From the NCBI GenBank assembly GCA_022826865.1, contig JAJDUC010000028.1:1-64000 (forward strand): DNA of 64,000 nucleotides, written 5' to 3'. This document shows, piece after piece, positions 8,887 through 18,983 of the stretch (positions within the stretch are counted from its first letter, which is position 1; every line of letters begins with the position of its first letter). A model generated the notes under the pieces. It did no database searches and was not told where the DNA came from. It saw only the letters and a program-made list of their open reading frames with translations. Source of the DNA: Anaerolineae bacterium (lineage in GTDB: Bacteria > Chloroflexota > Anaerolineae > Aggregatilineales > Phototrophicaceae). Position numbers and translations under genes: made by a program.

Positions 8887-9764
8887 GGCTATCGGTGCGC
8901 GCGCGAGTTGAAGTCGGTTCGACGCTCTGGTACCTGCTTAGAGATCGGGTTGCCCTGTTTAGCCTGGCTTTCCTCATCCTGGTTGCCTTGGCGGCGGTCT
9001 TTGCGCCACTGCTGACGCCGTATGCGGCGCAAGGCATGGGCGATCCGGACCTGGCAGCCAAGTTCAGGTCGCCCAGCATTGAGCATCCTTTTGGCACCGA
9101 TGGCCTGGGGCGAGATCAGGTCGCGCGCTTGATGTTCGGGGCGCGGCGTTCCCTGTCGATGGGTGTATTCGTCGTGGTCGCCGCCATTGCGATCGGCGCG
9201 CCGCTGGGCACGATCGCCGGATATCTGGGTGGCTGGGTTGACGAAGTCCTTATGCGCATTACCGACATATTTCTGGCCTTTCCGCCTTTGCTGCTGGCGA
9301 TCGCGATTGCCGCCGCTCTGGGCGCTAGTTATATCAATGCGCTGGCGGCTATCGCGGCGACCTGGTGGCCCTGGTACGCGCGTCTGGCCCGTTCGCAGAC
9401 CTTAAGCCTGCGGGAGCGCGCTTATATTGAAGCGGCTCGCAGCATTGGCGTGCGCGATAGGGTCATCATCATGCGGCATATTTTCCCCAATATCATGACG
9501 CCGATTGTCGTGCAGGGCACGCTCGATGTGGGCACGGCGATACTGGTCGCCGCCGGCTTGAGTTTCATCGGATTGGGCACGCAGGCGCCTTACGCCGATT
9601 GGGGGGTTATGATTAGCGACGGTCGGCTCTTCTTCTTGTCCGGCCGCTGGTGGCTGTCGACCTTTCCCGGTTTAGCCATCTTTTTCACGGCGATGGCTTT
9701 CAACTTTCTCGGCGACGGCGTACGCGTCGCGGCGGACCCGCGCTTGCGCAGGATTCAATCATGA
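8883..9764 (+). CDS. ABC transporter permease, DppC type
   Basis: A 293-aa second permease subunit. The N-terminal OppC-like region has one TM helix followed by HPFGTDGLGRDQVARLMFGARRSL, a DppC signature region, then the transporter core with EAA loop EAARSIGVRDRVIIMRHIFPNI. The start is TTG 8883, overlapping the previous stop (TTGA); GTG 8895 is an alternative four codons later. It pairs with the DppB-type subunit to form the membrane channel. Its TGA overlaps the ATG of the first ATPase. Confidence 0.92.
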   Translation: MRLSVRARVEVGSTLWYLLRDRVALFSLAFLILVALAAVFAPLLTPYAAQGMGDPDLAAKFRSPSIEHPFGTDGLGRDQVARLMFGARRSLSMGVFVVVAAIAIGAPLGTIAGYLGGWVDEVLMRITDIFLAFPPLLLAIAIAAALGASYINALAAIAATWWPWYARLARSQTLSLRERAYIEAARSIGVRDRVIIMRHIFPNIMTPIVVQGTLDVGTAILVAAGLSFIGLGTQAPYADWGVMISDGRLFFLSGRWWLSTFPGLAIFFTAMAFNFLGDGVRVAADPRLRRIQS

Positions 9765-10735
9765 CGCTGCTGGCTGTGGAAAACTTGCACGTGCAATTCA
9801 GCACGCCCTTTGGCGCGGTCTACGCCCTGCGCGGCATCGACTTTGAACTGAGCAAGGGCGAGATTCTCGGCCTGGTAGGCGAGACCGGTTGCGGCAAATC
9901 CGTCACCGGCCGCAGCATTATTGGATTGTTGGACGAAAACGCCGAAGTCACGCAAGGTCGTGTTCGTTTTGAAAACGCCGATTTGCTGCAGCTCTCCGAA
10001 GCGGACCTGCGCGAAATCCGCGGCAATCGCATCGCCATGATCTTCCAGGATCCGGCCGTCGCGCTAAATCCTCTGTTTACAATTGGGCAACAGATCGGCG
10101 ATGTGCTGCGCGCTCACGGCGCCGATTTGCGCTCGGAACAGCGCGAGCGCGCGCTGCAGCTGCTGAACGATGTTGGATTGCCCGATCCCGCGCAGCTTGT
10201 TGACGTCTACCCGCATCAATTGTCGGGCGGGCAACAGCAGCGCGCTATGATCGCCATGTGCCTGGCGGCCGAACCGGATGTGATTATCGCCGACGAACCC
10301 ACCACGGCGCTGGATGTCACAATCCAGGCGCAGATTCTCGACCTTTTGCGCATGCTGCAGCGCGACCGCGAAATCAGCGTCATCCTCATCACTCATGACC
10401 TGGGCATCGTCGCTGAAACTTGCCAGCAAGTGGTCGTTCTCTATGCTGGCCGTGTGGTGGAGAAGGGCAGCGTTGAGACGCTATTTGCCCAGCCACAGCA
10501 TCCCTACACGCGCGGTCTTTTGTCGGCTTTGCCTCGCGCCGGCAGCCGCGGCAGAGAACTCAACGTCATCAGCGGCACGGTGCCAAGCGGGCTGGAGCGC
10601 ATCAAAGGCTGCGCCTTCGCGCCGCGCTGTGGATTTGCCATGCCACGTTGTCATGAGCAGCAGCCGGCTTTTAGCGCCTTCGGGCCGAAACAGCAATCAG
10701 CCTGTTTCTTGCATGAGCCCTTGAACCATGACTGA
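9761..10735 (+). CDS. peptide-type ABC transporter ATP-binding protein, DppD type
   Basis: This 324-aa ATPase energises the importer. Walker A is GETGCGKS, the ABC signature LSGGQQQR, Walker [13 protein letters not shown] and the switch His is in ITHDLG. A C-terminal oligopeptide-transporter extension contains [15 protein letters not shown], the Cys-rich tail found in this subfamily. ATG 9761 overlaps the permease stop (ATGA); the ORF track start at 9650 would run deep into the permease gene and is rejected. It overlaps the second ATPase by 8 bp. Confidence 0.93.
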   Translation: MTLLAVENLHVQFSTPFGAVYALRGIDFELSKGEILGLVGETGCGKSVTGRSIIGLLDENAEVTQGRVRFENADLLQLSEADLREIRGNRIAMIFQDPAVALNPLFTIGQQIGDVLRAHGADLRSEQRERALQLLNDVGLPDPAQLVDVYPHQLSGGQQQRAMIAMCLAAEPDVIIADEPTTALDVTIQAQILDLLRMLQRDREISVILITHDLGIVAETCQQVVVLYAGRVVEKGSVETLFAQPQHPYTRGLLSALPRAGSRGRELNVISGTVPSGLERIKGCAFAPRCGFAMPRCHEQQPAFSAFGPKQQSACFLHEPLNHD

Positions 10736-11705
10736 GCCGCTGCTTCGCGTCCAGGGCCTATCGATGACGTTCTCGCGCAAATCGGGCTTCTTCAGCCGCG
10801 TCGGCGAGGAGCTGCGCGCGCTAAATGACCTCAGCTTTACGATTAACGCCGGGGAGACGCTCGGCATCGTCGGCGAATCCGGCTGCGGCAAAAGCACTTT
10901 GGCGCGCTGCCTGCTGCGCCTGCTGACGCCGACAGCCGGGCAGATCTACTTCGCCGGTCAGGATTTGCTTGCGCTGCCGGACGAAACGATGCGACGGATG
11001 CGCCAACGCATGCAAATCGTGCTGCAGAATCCCTTTTCGTCGCTCAGTCCGCGGCTCAACGGCTTCCAGCTTATCGCCGAGCCATTGCGCACGCATACGA
11101 CAATGTCGCGCAAAGAAATGATGGACGAGGTCGCTGCGCTTCTGGCCGAGGTCGGATTGCCGAGCGAATTCATGAGCCGGCACCCGCATCAGCTAAGCGG
11201 CGGACAAGCGCAGCGCATCGCCCTGGCGCGCGCCTTGGCGCTGAATCCGGATTTTGTCATTTTGGATGAACCAACATCGGCGCTGGATGTTTCGGTGCAA
11301 GCGCAGATCATCAATCTGCTGATTCGATTGCAGAAGCAGCGCGCCTTGACATACCTTTTCATCACTCATGATTTAGGCGTGATTCAGCACATCGGCGATC
11401 GCATCGCCGTGATGTATTTGGGCAAGATCGTCGAAGAGACGAGCAGCGAGCGGATCTTTGCGAATCCGCAGCATCCCTACACTCAGGCCTTGCTCTCATC
11501 AACGCCGCTTCCGGATCCAAGCCGCAGCCGGCAGCGCATTATCTTGCCGGGAACGGTGCCCAGCGCGGTGGATCCGCCGTCCGGCTGCAGCTTCCATCCG
11601 CGCTGCGCCCATGTCATGGATCAATGCCGGACTTTATATCCGGCGGCGCGACAGACCTCGGTCGGTCATCATGTGAGCTGCCATCTTTATGAGAACGGCG
11701 CCTGA
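10728..11705 (+). CDS. peptide-type ABC transporter ATP-binding protein, DppF type
   Basis: The 325-aa second ATPase. It has Walker A GESGCGKS, signature LSGGQAQR, Walker [13 protein letters not shown] and the C-terminal tail GCSFHPRC. Like DppF/OppF it has an extra N-terminal segment before the core ([24 protein letters not shown]). It works as a heterodimer with the preceding subunit. A 57-bp gap then leads to hyuA; no terminator is visible there, so read-through into hyuAB is likely. Confidence 0.93.
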   Translation: MTEPLLRVQGLSMTFSRKSGFFSRVGEELRALNDLSFTINAGETLGIVGESGCGKSTLARCLLRLLTPTAGQIYFAGQDLLALPDETMRRMRQRMQIVLQNPFSSLSPRLNGFQLIAEPLRTHTTMSRKEMMDEVAALLAEVGLPSEFMSRHPHQLSGGQAQRIALARALALNPDFVILDEPTSALDVSVQAQIINLLIRLQKQRALTYLFITHDLGVIQHIGDRIAVMYLGKIVEETSSERIFANPQHPYTQALLSSTPLPDPSRSRQRIILPGTVPSAVDPPSGCSFHPRCAHVMDQCRTLYPAARQTSVGHHVSCHLYENGA

Positions 11706-11762
11706 ATTGAAAATGTCAACTGGCCAGACTATGGGAGCCATTGTGCAAAAGGACGGGAGTCT

Positions 11763-13802
11763 ATGAATCGTCAGCGCCTGGCAATTGATGTCGGCGGTAC
11801 ATTTGTCGACTTTGTTTCTCTCGACGAAGAGACCGGCGAAGTGCGCATTGAGAAATCACCGTCATCCGGCGCATTGGAGGTGCGATTCTTTGAAGGCATC
11901 GACAATTTAGCGCTGGATCCGGCGGAACTGCAGATGATCATCCACGGTTCAACCCTGGTGATCAATACCATCGTGCAAGAGAAGGGCGCCCATATCGGCT
12001 TGATCACGACCAAGGGTTTCCGCGATGTGCTGGAGTTGGGCCGGGGCAACCGCGAAGAAATCTACAATCTGTTTTATCGGCCTCCCAAGCCGCTTGTGGA
12101 GCGCTATCTGCGTCTCGAAGTCACCGAAAGGCTTGATGCGCGAGGCGCCATTGTGACGCCTCTTGATGAAGAAGAGGCGCGCCGCGCCATCCGCCAGCTC
12201 AAGGCGGAAGGCGTCGCCGGCATCGCTGTGATCTTCCTGCACGCCTATATCAATCCCGCGCATGAAGAGCGCATGCGCGATTTGATCCGGGAAGAGTTCC
12301 CGGAAGCAGAGCTGAGCATCTCCTCGGAAATCTGCCGCGAATGGCGCGAATTCGAACGCAGTTCCACGACCGCGCTGAACGTCTACACCAAGCCGAAGCT
12401 GTCGAAATACCTCTCCGCCATCCAACGGGAGCTGAGGCGCAGGCGCTATGGAGGCACGCTGAACATCATGCAGTCCTCCGGTGGCATCACCTCGCTTCGC
12501 GCCGCGCAGGAAGGGCCGATTCGGACGACAGTCTCCGGGCCGGCCGGCGGGGTTATTGGCGTGGCCGCTCTCGGGCGGGTACTGGACATGAATAATCTGG
12601 TAGCCGCCGATGTCGGCGGCACGACCTTCGATGTGGCGCTTATCAGCGAGGGACGGCCGCTGGAGCGCGCCGAGCATCGCATTAACCGGCGCCCGGTTTT
12701 GCAGCCGACCATCGATATCGTCTCCATCGGCGCCGGTGGCGGCAGCATCGCCTGGCTCGATGAGGCCAAGGGTCTGAAAATCGGCCCGCAAAGCGTAGAA
12801 GCCGAGCCGGGTCCGGCTTGCTTTGGCCTTGGCGGAAAGCGGGCAACGGTGACCGATGCGCAACTTCTGCTCGGCTATCTCGATCCAGACTATTATTTGG
12901 GCGAGCGCATGCGCCTGAGCCGCGAAAAGGCGCAGCGAGTCGTCCAGGAGCAGGTGGCGACGCCGCTGGACATGGGGTTGCTTGATGCAACGGCTGGCAT
13001 CGTGCATTTGGCGAATATGAATATGGCCTATGCCATCCGCAATATCACGATTGAGCGGGGCCACGATCCGCGCGAATTCTCGCTCGTCTGCTACGGCGGC
13101 GGCGGCGGGCTTTTCGCCGGATTCTTGCTGAATGAATTGGAGGCGGCTTCCGCCATTGTTCCGCTGAATCCGGCGACATTCTCCGCCTGGGGCTTGCTCA
13201 ATGCCGATTATCGCGAAGATTTTGTCCGTACCTATCTGACGCCTTTCGAAGACATCACTGCCGAGCGCTTGAAGCTGGAACTGGCGGAGTTAGAAGCCGA
13301 GCTGCGCGCGCGCTTCAGCGAGTACGGCATTGCCGCGTCACAAACCGTCATTAGGTTTCAGGCGGCGATGCGCTATCACGGACAAGAACATAGCGTCATT
13401 GTGCCGATCCTCGCTGAAGACTTTGATGATGAATTAAAATCGCTGCGACGCCGTCTGGATGCTCTGCACGAAAAGACATACGCCTTGGCGCTGCCGGCGT
13501 CGGCGGCGGAGATCGTCAATCTGCAAGCATCTATTCTTGGCGTCACGAAGAAGCCGGTTCTAAAGCGCATGAAGGCGCAGCCGAGTCGGGATGCGCTGAA
13601 GGGGGGACGCAAGATCGCCATTCGCGGTTACGGCGCCAATTTGGATGCGCTTGTATATGACCGGGCTAAATTGCCGGCTGGGGCGGAAATCACGGGCGCG
13701 GCGATCGTTGAGGAGTGGACCTCTACGACTTTGATCCTGCCCGATCAAGGCGCGACAGTCGATGAGTTTGGCAACCTGATAATCAAGCGGGTGGAATCAT
13801 GA
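11763..13802 (+). CDS. hyuA: hydantoinase/oxoprolinase family protein, subunit A (HyuA type)
   Basis: This 679-aa protein belongs to the actin-like ATPase family that includes N-methylhydantoinase A, 5-oxoprolinase and acetone/acetophenone carboxylase subunits. The phosphate loops read LAIDVGGTFVDFVSL at the N-terminus and VAADVGGTTFDVALIS near residue 280, followed by SIGAGGGSIAWLD. GGGAG precedes ATG 11763. Family members use ATP to open a lactam or imide ring, or to carboxylate a ketone, together with subunit B. Placement behind a peptide-type importer suggests an imported cyclic amide, but the substrate is not determinable. Confidence 0.88.
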   Translation: MNRQRLAIDVGGTFVDFVSLDEETGEVRIEKSPSSGALEVRFFEGIDNLALDPAELQMIIHGSTLVINTIVQEKGAHIGLITTKGFRDVLELGRGNREEIYNLFYRPPKPLVERYLRLEVTERLDARGAIVTPLDEEEARRAIRQLKAEGVAGIAVIFLHAYINPAHEERMRDLIREEFPEAELSISSEICREWREFERSSTTALNVYTKPKLSKYLSAIQRELRRRRYGGTLNIMQSSGGITSLRAAQEGPIRTTVSGPAGGVIGVAALGRVLDMNNLVAADVGGTTFDVALISEGRPLERAEHRINRRPVLQPTIDIVSIGAGGGSIAWLDEAKGLKIGPQSVEAEPGPACFGLGGKRATVTDAQLLLGYLDPDYYLGERMRLSREKAQRVVQEQVATPLDMGLLDATAGIVHLANMNMAYAIRNITIERGHDPREFSLVCYGGGGGLFAGFLLNELEAASAIVPLNPATFSAWGLLNADYREDFVRTYLTPFEDITAERLKLELAELEAELRARFSEYGIAASQTVIRFQAAMRYHGQEHSVIVPILAEDFDDELKSLRRRLDALHEKTYALALPASAAEIVNLQASILGVTKKPVLKRMKAQPSRDALKGGRKIAIRGYGANLDALVYDRAKLPAGAEITGAAIVEEWTSTTLILPDQGATVDEFGNLIIKRVES

Positions 13803-15451
13803 GCGAAGTCGATCCGATTACGATGCAGGTGATCCGCAGCGCGCTGAAGGCGACCGCGGACGAAATGATGATCAGTCTGATTAAGACGGCGCATAATCCG
13901 CTAATTTACGAAGTGCAGGACTTTGGACTGGCGATCACCAACCAGCGCGGCGAAATGTTGGCCGAGGGTTCTGGACTGCCCGGTTTCATGGGCTGCCTGG
14001 GACCGACGGTGCAGAGCGGCCTCCGCGCTTTGGGCGCCGCGGGTTACGGCGAAGGGGATATTGTCTTGGCCAATGTCCCGTATGACACCGGCACACATAT
14101 CAGCGACACCGCCGTCTACATGCCGATCTTCTACCAAGGCGAGTTGGTTGCGTTTTCGGCGCTGATGGCGCACTGGGCTGATATCGGCGGCAAAACGCCC
14201 GGCGGCTGGTGCCCGGATACCACCGATATCCATCAGGAAGGCCTGATCTTCGACCATGACAAATTGGTCGAGGCCGGGCAAGTCAACCAAACATTCATGC
14301 GCTTTATCTTGAAGAATGTGCGCTTCCCCGAGCTTGTGCATGGCGATCTCAACGCGATGATCGCCGCTTGCCGCACCGGCGCCAAGCGTTATGTCGCCCT
14401 CTGCGCGCGCTATGGCGCCGACACCATTCAAGCCGCGATGGATCAGGTATTCGACCAATCCGAGCGCATGATGCGCGCAAAGATCAGCGAGATTCCGGAC
14501 GGCTCTTATGCCGCCAGCATTATGATGGATCACGACGGCGTCGAAATCGACAAGCCCTACAAGCTGGCGGTGACGGTCGACATCGACGGCGACGCCATGC
14601 GCGTTGATTGGACCGGCACGGCCGATACCGTTTCAGGCCCGACGAATCACCCCTTCATCGGCACAGTCGCCCTGGCGCAAACCGTGCTCAAGTCCCTTAC
14701 CATGCCGCATGATCCGATGAATCACGGTCATTTGCGCCCGCTGACGGTGACTGCGCCCGACAACACCGCGGTCAACCCGCTGTACCCGGCGCCGACCGAT
14801 TCTTATGGATATGTCGGCGAGATGATCATCCACCTGATGGTTAAGGCGCTTTCAAAGGCGATACCCGAGCGCTGCCCGGCCTGCACCTATCAAATGTTCG
14901 GCTGCGTCTTCTACCGCATGGATCCGCGGCACGGCAAGCCCTTCATCTTCATAGAGCCGCTTGACGGCGGCGGCGGCGCTTTCCCGCATGCCGATGGCCC
15001 GAACGCGCTTGTATTTGTCGGCGATGGCAATGCCCCCAACACGCCAACCGAGGTCATTGAAGGGCATTATCCGCTGCGTGTTCGACGGCACACCTTCAAC
15101 CTGGAAGGGGCGGGCGCGGGCAAGTACCGCGGCGGCCTGGGCGTGATCCGCGAATACGAAATGCTCGAGGACAATATCCTGATCCAGACGATGAACGAAA
15201 ATACGATCAACCCGCCCTGGGGCCTTTATGGTGGAGGCGACGCCGGCGTCAGTAGGCTGATAGCCTGGGCCGGCAGCGATAAGGAAGAGGAAATCACCCA
15301 ACGCGTCTATCTCTATGGCCCCTTCAACAAGGGCGATGTTGTCAGTCAGCGCTCAACCGGCGGTGGCGGCTGGGGCGACCCGCGCGAGCGCGATCCCAAA
15401 TTGATCGAATACGACCGTCGCAACGGTTTCGCGCTCGCTGATGAGACCTGA
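13799..15451 (+). CDS. hyuB: hydantoinase B/oxoprolinase family protein, subunit B (HyuB type)
   Basis: A 550-aa partner of HyuA, with the family start DPITMQVIRSALKATADEM and later SGPTNHPF, GGGAFPHADG and KYRGGLGVIREYE. The length is normal. Its ATG overlaps the hyuA stop (ATGA), consistent with equal production of an AB complex. It ends 12 bp from the convergent comM gene. ATP-dependent 5-oxoprolinase, hydantoinase and ketone carboxylase activities are all open; no third carboxylase subunit is seen. Confidence 0.88.
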   Translation: MSEVDPITMQVIRSALKATADEMMISLIKTAHNPLIYEVQDFGLAITNQRGEMLAEGSGLPGFMGCLGPTVQSGLRALGAAGYGEGDIVLANVPYDTGTHISDTAVYMPIFYQGELVAFSALMAHWADIGGKTPGGWCPDTTDIHQEGLIFDHDKLVEAGQVNQTFMRFILKNVRFPELVHGDLNAMIAACRTGAKRYVALCARYGADTIQAAMDQVFDQSERMMRAKISEIPDGSYAASIMMDHDGVEIDKPYKLAVTVDIDGDAMRVDWTGTADTVSGPTNHPFIGTVALAQTVLKSLTMPHDPMNHGHLRPLTVTAPDNTAVNPLYPAPTDSYGYVGEMIIHLMVKALSKAIPERCPACTYQMFGCVFYRMDPRHGKPFIFIEPLDGGGGAFPHADGPNALVFVGDGNAPNTPTEVIEGHYPLRVRRHTFNLEGAGAGKYRGGLGVIREYEMLEDNILIQTMNENTINPPWGLYGGGDAGVSRLIAWAGSDKEEEITQRVYLYGPFNKGDVVSQRSTGGGGWGDPRERDPKLIEYDRRNGFALADET

Positions 15452-15463
15452 CTCGGCCAGGGC

Positions 15464-16999
15464 TTATTGGGCGGGCGGCCGATATTGCAAGGCTTCGGCG
15501 ATATGTTGCACTTCAATATCGCTTGCGGCGTCAAGATCGGCGATGGTGCGGCTCAACTTGATCACACGATGATAGCTGCGCGCGCTCAATTGCAGCTTGC
15601 GGACGGATAAGGAAAGAATCTGCCGAGCCTCCCGGCTCAGCGGGCAGAATTCGTCAATCTGGCTGACGGACATGTCGGCGTTGGCAAACAGACCGGGATG
15701 GTCTTTGAAACGCTCGGTCTGCCGCCGGCGCGCGCCTTTGACGCGTTCGCGAATATCGCTAGAGGATTCCGCCTTTCTATCCGCCATCAGTTTGTCGAAA
15801 TCGACCCGGGGCACATCAATGTGGATGTCAATGCGATCCAGAATCGGGCCAGATATGCGCGAATGATAGCGCTGAATCTGATTGGGGCTGCAGCTGCAAG
15901 CGCGTTGAGGGTCGCCATGGAAGCCACAGGGGCAAGGATTGCGCGCGCCCACAAGCAGGAAATTCGCCGGGAAGGTGAGGCTGCCTTTGGCGCGGCTGAT
16001 CGTGACGATCTTGTCTTCTATGGGCTGCCGCATGACTTCCAAAACGCGGCTGGGATGTTCGTTGATTTCGTCCAGGAAGAGTACGCCGCGATGGGCCAGG
16101 CTGATTTCGCCGGGCTTCGGAATTGAGCCGCCCCCGACCAGCCCTACCTGGGAGATGGTATGGTGCGGCGCGCGGAAAGGCCGCTGGCGCACGAGCGGCT
16201 CATCACGCGAGAGCAGATCAACAATCGAATAGATCCGTGTGACTTCAAGGGCTTCCATCAGGGTCAGCGGCGGCAGGATGCCGGCCAGGGCGCGCGCGCC
16301 CAGGCTTTTGCCGGCGCCCGGCGGACCGGACATGAGAATGTTGTGGTTGCCGGCGGCGGCGACCTCCAGCGCCCGTTTCACATGCTCTTGCCCGCGTATA
16401 TCGGCGAAATCGATTTGCCCCTCTTCGCTTTGCCGCGCTTCAACTTCCGCCTCGAGGTCCGCTTGGTAGGGAGCAATCGGATTGAGTTGATAAAGATGCT
16501 CGACCAGTTGCCCCACCGATCGCACCGGGATGATGTCGATGTCCTGGATTAGCGCTGCCTCGCCCGCATCATCCTCCGGCACGTAGACCGTTTCGAAACC
16601 TTCCAGCCTGGCGGTGTAGACCATCGGCAGCACGCCTTTCACATGGCGGATGCTGCCATCCAATGAAAGCTCGCCGATGAACATGGCGTTGTCCAGCGCG
16701 TGCAGCGGAATCTGATCCGTGGCCGCCAGGACGCCGATGGCGATCGCCAAGTCGTAAGAGGGCCCGTGTTTGTTGATGTCCGCTGGCGATAGGTTGACGA
16801 CGTAAGCCTTGTTGGGGAAACGCAAGCCGCTGTTGCGGATGGCGGAACGCGCCCGCTCCTTGCTTTCACGGACGGCGACGCCCGGCAAGCCGACCAGATT
16901 GAAACTCGGCAGATGGGCGCGAGGGTTGAAGTCCGTTTGCACCTCGACGATGTGGCCGTCCAAACCAATGACCGCGCAGGTGTTTACGATGGCAAGCAT
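15464..16999 (-). CDS. comM: YifB/ComM-family Mg-chelatase-like AAA ATPase
   Basis: A 511-aa protein built from an N-terminal Lon-like/ChlI fold domain (LPSFNLVGLPGVAVRESKERARSAI region), an AAA module with Walker A GPPGAGKS, Walker B VLFLDEINE, the CPCGFHGD cysteine segment, and a C-terminal Mg-chelatase domain. ComM promotes branch migration when transformed DNA is integrated. GGAG lies 6 bp before ATG 16999, and the product then starts LAIVNTCAVIGLDG as homologues do. The longer ORF to 17044 lacks this. It lies 85 bp downstream of lysU on the same strand and may share its transcript. No other competence gene is in the window. Confidence 0.92.
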   Translation of the reverse strand: MLAIVNTCAVIGLDGHIVEVQTDFNPRAHLPSFNLVGLPGVAVRESKERARSAIRNSGLRFPNKAYVVNLSPADINKHGPSYDLAIAIGVLAATDQIPLHALDNAMFIGELSLDGSIRHVKGVLPMVYTARLEGFETVYVPEDDAGEAALIQDIDIIPVRSVGQLVEHLYQLNPIAPYQADLEAEVEARQSEEGQIDFADIRGQEHVKRALEVAAAGNHNILMSGPPGAGKSLGARALAGILPPLTLMEALEVTRIYSIVDLLSRDEPLVRQRPFRAPHHTISQVGLVGGGSIPKPGEISLAHRGVLFLDEINEHPSRVLEVMRQPIEDKIVTISRAKGSLTFPANFLLVGARNPCPCGFHGDPQRACSCSPNQIQRYHSRISGPILDRIDIHIDVPRVDFDKLMADRKAESSSDIRERVKGARRRQTERFKDHPGLFANADMSVSQIDEFCPLSREARQILSLSVRKLQLSARSYHRVIKLSRTIADLDAASDIEVQHIAEALQYRPPAQ

Positions 17000-17084
17000 G
17001 ACAGCTCCAGGCATGAACCTCCGTTGCCATAAGGCTACTGGCAAAAGCGGAGAAAATCACGGCTGAATTTGGGAAGAGTTATTA

Positions 17085-17576
17085 TTACGTTTGTAATTGT
17101 AAGTAAGGAATAATACCGCCCGCTTCTACAATCTCCCGCACTTCCGCCGGGAGCGCCGGAAACGAAAAGACCTGCCCGGCGAAGCGCAACTCGTATGCAT
17201 CCATGTCGATTTCAATCATGTCGCCAGTGCTGACTGCTTCAGCCAACGCCGGGCACTCGATGACAAGCAGTCCGTTATTGATGGCGTTGCGGTAGTAGAT
17301 GCGGGCGAAGCTAGCCGCTATGACGGCGCGCGCTCCAACCGCGACCAGGCAGGTCACCGCTTGCTCGCGGCTGCTTCCATTGCCCCAGTTGCGTCCGGCC
17401 ACAATCACATCGCCGGGACGCGCCGCCCCCGCGAAACGCGGATCCAGATCTTCCAGGGCGTGGCGCGCCAGCGCTGCTGGCTCAAGACTGACGGTGTAGG
17501 TATATTTGCCGGGGAAGATGACATCGGTGTTGACGTTGTCCCCGAATTTCCAAACGCGATGCGCGGTCCCTGCCAT
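17085..17576 (-). CDS. lysU: homoaconitase small subunit (LysU; LeuD-like)
   Basis: This 163-aa swivel-domain subunit begins [24 protein letters not shown] and contains [14 protein letters not shown], the small-subunit substrate loop of isopropylmalate isomerase and homoaconitase. With LysT it would isomerise homocitrate to homoisocitrate. The ORF track start at 17864 is inside lysT and wrong. Two tandem ATGs at 17579 and 17576 follow AAGGAAGG; spacing (3 versus 6 bp) favours the second. It is 22 bp after lysT. The lys cluster favours homoaconitase, but LeuC/LeuD activity cannot be excluded because no leu genes are in view. Confidence 0.82.
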   Translation of the reverse strand: MAGTAHRVWKFGDNVNTDVIFPGKYTYTVSLEPAALARHALEDLDPRFAGAARPGDVIVAGRNWGNGSSREQAVTCLVAVGARAVIAASFARIYYRNAINNGLLVIECPALAEAVSTGDMIEIDMDAYELRFAGQVFSFPALPAEVREIVEAGGIIPYLQLQT

Positions 17577-17598
17577 CATCTGCCTTCCTTCGCCGAAT

Positions 17599-18906
17599 TC
17601 AAGGCTGGCGCCCGCTTGTGATTTCTGCCGGGTGTATGAGTTGCCCGGCGACGCAGCTTGCCGCGACCACCGCCGGATTGGCCAGGTAGATTTCGGCATC
17701 GGCTTCGCCCATGCGTCCGCGAAAATTGCGGTTGGCGCTGCTGATGCAGACTTCGCCCGGCGCCAGAACACCCATGTGATTGCCCATGCAGGGTCCGCAG
17801 CCGGGTGTGCCGATGGTCGCGCCGGCTTCCAGCAGCGTGCCGATATATCCGGCATCGACCGCATCGCGCAAGACCAGAGAGGACGCCGGTATGACGATAA
17901 GCCGAGACTTCAATTGTTTGCCTTCAAGGACGGCTGCTGCTGCCGCGATATCTTCCAGGCGGCCGTTGGTGCAGGTGCCGATGAAGCCAAGATCCACGGC
18001 TGTCGCCGCGATTGCGGAAAGCGGCAGGACCTTATCAACCGCGTGCGGGCACGATACCATCGGCTCGATGTCATGCATGTTGATTCGGTGTTCCGCCGCG
18101 TAAACCGCGCCGGCATCCGGGTAGAGCGCGTGCTCTCGGAATCGGTCGAGGCGCTCCGCCCAGTCGGCCGGTCGTGTGCGCTTCAAGGTGTTGTCGATCC
18201 AGTTCCAGGTGACCTCGTCCGGCGCGATGCAAGCGTTCTTGGCGCCCATCTCGGCCATCATGTTGGTCAGCGCGGCGCGCGAATCGGGCGACAGATCGGC
18301 GATGCCGTCGCCAGCAAACTCCACCGCCATGTAAGCCGCGCCTTCGGAAGACAGCTCGCCGATCAGGTTGATGGTCAGGTCCTTGGTTGTGACGCCGGGG
18401 TTCAGGCGGCCAGTTAGCGTGACGCGCATCGTCTCCGGCACGCGCAGCCAGAGTTGGCCCGTGGCCCAGAGCGCAGCGACCTCGCTGCGCCCGATGCCGG
18501 CGCCAAAGGCCCCAAGCCAGCCGAAATGCGGGCTGTGGCTATCGGCGCCCAGCAGGGACAAGCCGGGTCCGACGATGCCCTCCTCACAAAGGACCTGGTG
18601 GCAAATCCCGCGGCCAATTTCAAAGAAGTTCGATATGCCTTGTTCCCTAACAAAGTCGCGGATGCGCGCGTGGTTCAGCGCATGTTTTGCCGATGGCGGT
18701 GGAACGGCGTGATCAAGCGTTATCGCAAGCCGCTCCGGGTGCTTGACCTTCGCTTGCGGAAGCTGCGCGAATATCTCGGCGATGGCGGCGGTATTGTCAT
18801 GACTGAGGATGACGTCCGGCTCGCTGATGATGATTTCGCCCGGCCGGACTGATTTCCGTTTGCTTGACCGCGCAAGCAGTTTTTCCGTGAGTGTTTGCAT
18901 CTCCAT
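17599..18906 (-). CDS. lysT: homoaconitase large subunit (LysT; LeuC-like)
   Basis: A 435-aa 4Fe-4S dehydratase of the aconitase family. The cluster cysteines are in [10 protein letters not shown] and [25 protein letters not shown] and [12 protein letters not shown] match LeuC/LysT proteins. The length fits the two-subunit form. ATG 18906 is used; ATG 18900 and an upstream TTG 18927 are possible. The gene is divergent from the MFS gene, with 77 bp between the starts, so it has its own promoter region rather than sharing the lysW transcript. Assignment to lysine rather than leucine synthesis rests on context. Confidence 0.82.
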   Translation of the reverse strand: MEMQTLTEKLLARSSKRKSVRPGEIIISEPDVILSHDNTAAIAEIFAQLPQAKVKHPERLAITLDHAVPPPSAKHALNHARIRDFVREQGISNFFEIGRGICHQVLCEEGIVGPGLSLLGADSHSPHFGWLGAFGAGIGRSEVAALWATGQLWLRVPETMRVTLTGRLNPGVTTKDLTINLIGELSSEGAAYMAVEFAGDGIADLSPDSRAALTNMMAEMGAKNACIAPDEVTWNWIDNTLKRTRPADWAERLDRFREHALYPDAGAVYAAEHRINMHDIEPMVSCPHAVDKVLPLSAIAATAVDLGFIGTCTNGRLEDIAAAAAVLEGKQLKSRLIVIPASSLVLRDAVDAGYIGTLLEAGATIGTPGCGPCMGNHMGVLAPGEVCISSANRNFRGRMGEADAEIYLANPAVVAASCVAGQLIHPAEITSGRQP

Positions 18907-18983
18907 ATCTTCGTTGCTTTTGCCCAATGGATTCTCTGCTAGAATGGCTCGGCGGCGACGACTTCAATAAATCTAAGGGCGAT

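Noticed and set aside
17577-17864. N-terminal extension of LysU in the ORF track
   Set aside because: The 95 extra residues are the lysT coding region in another frame; homologous sequence starts at the tandem ATGs.
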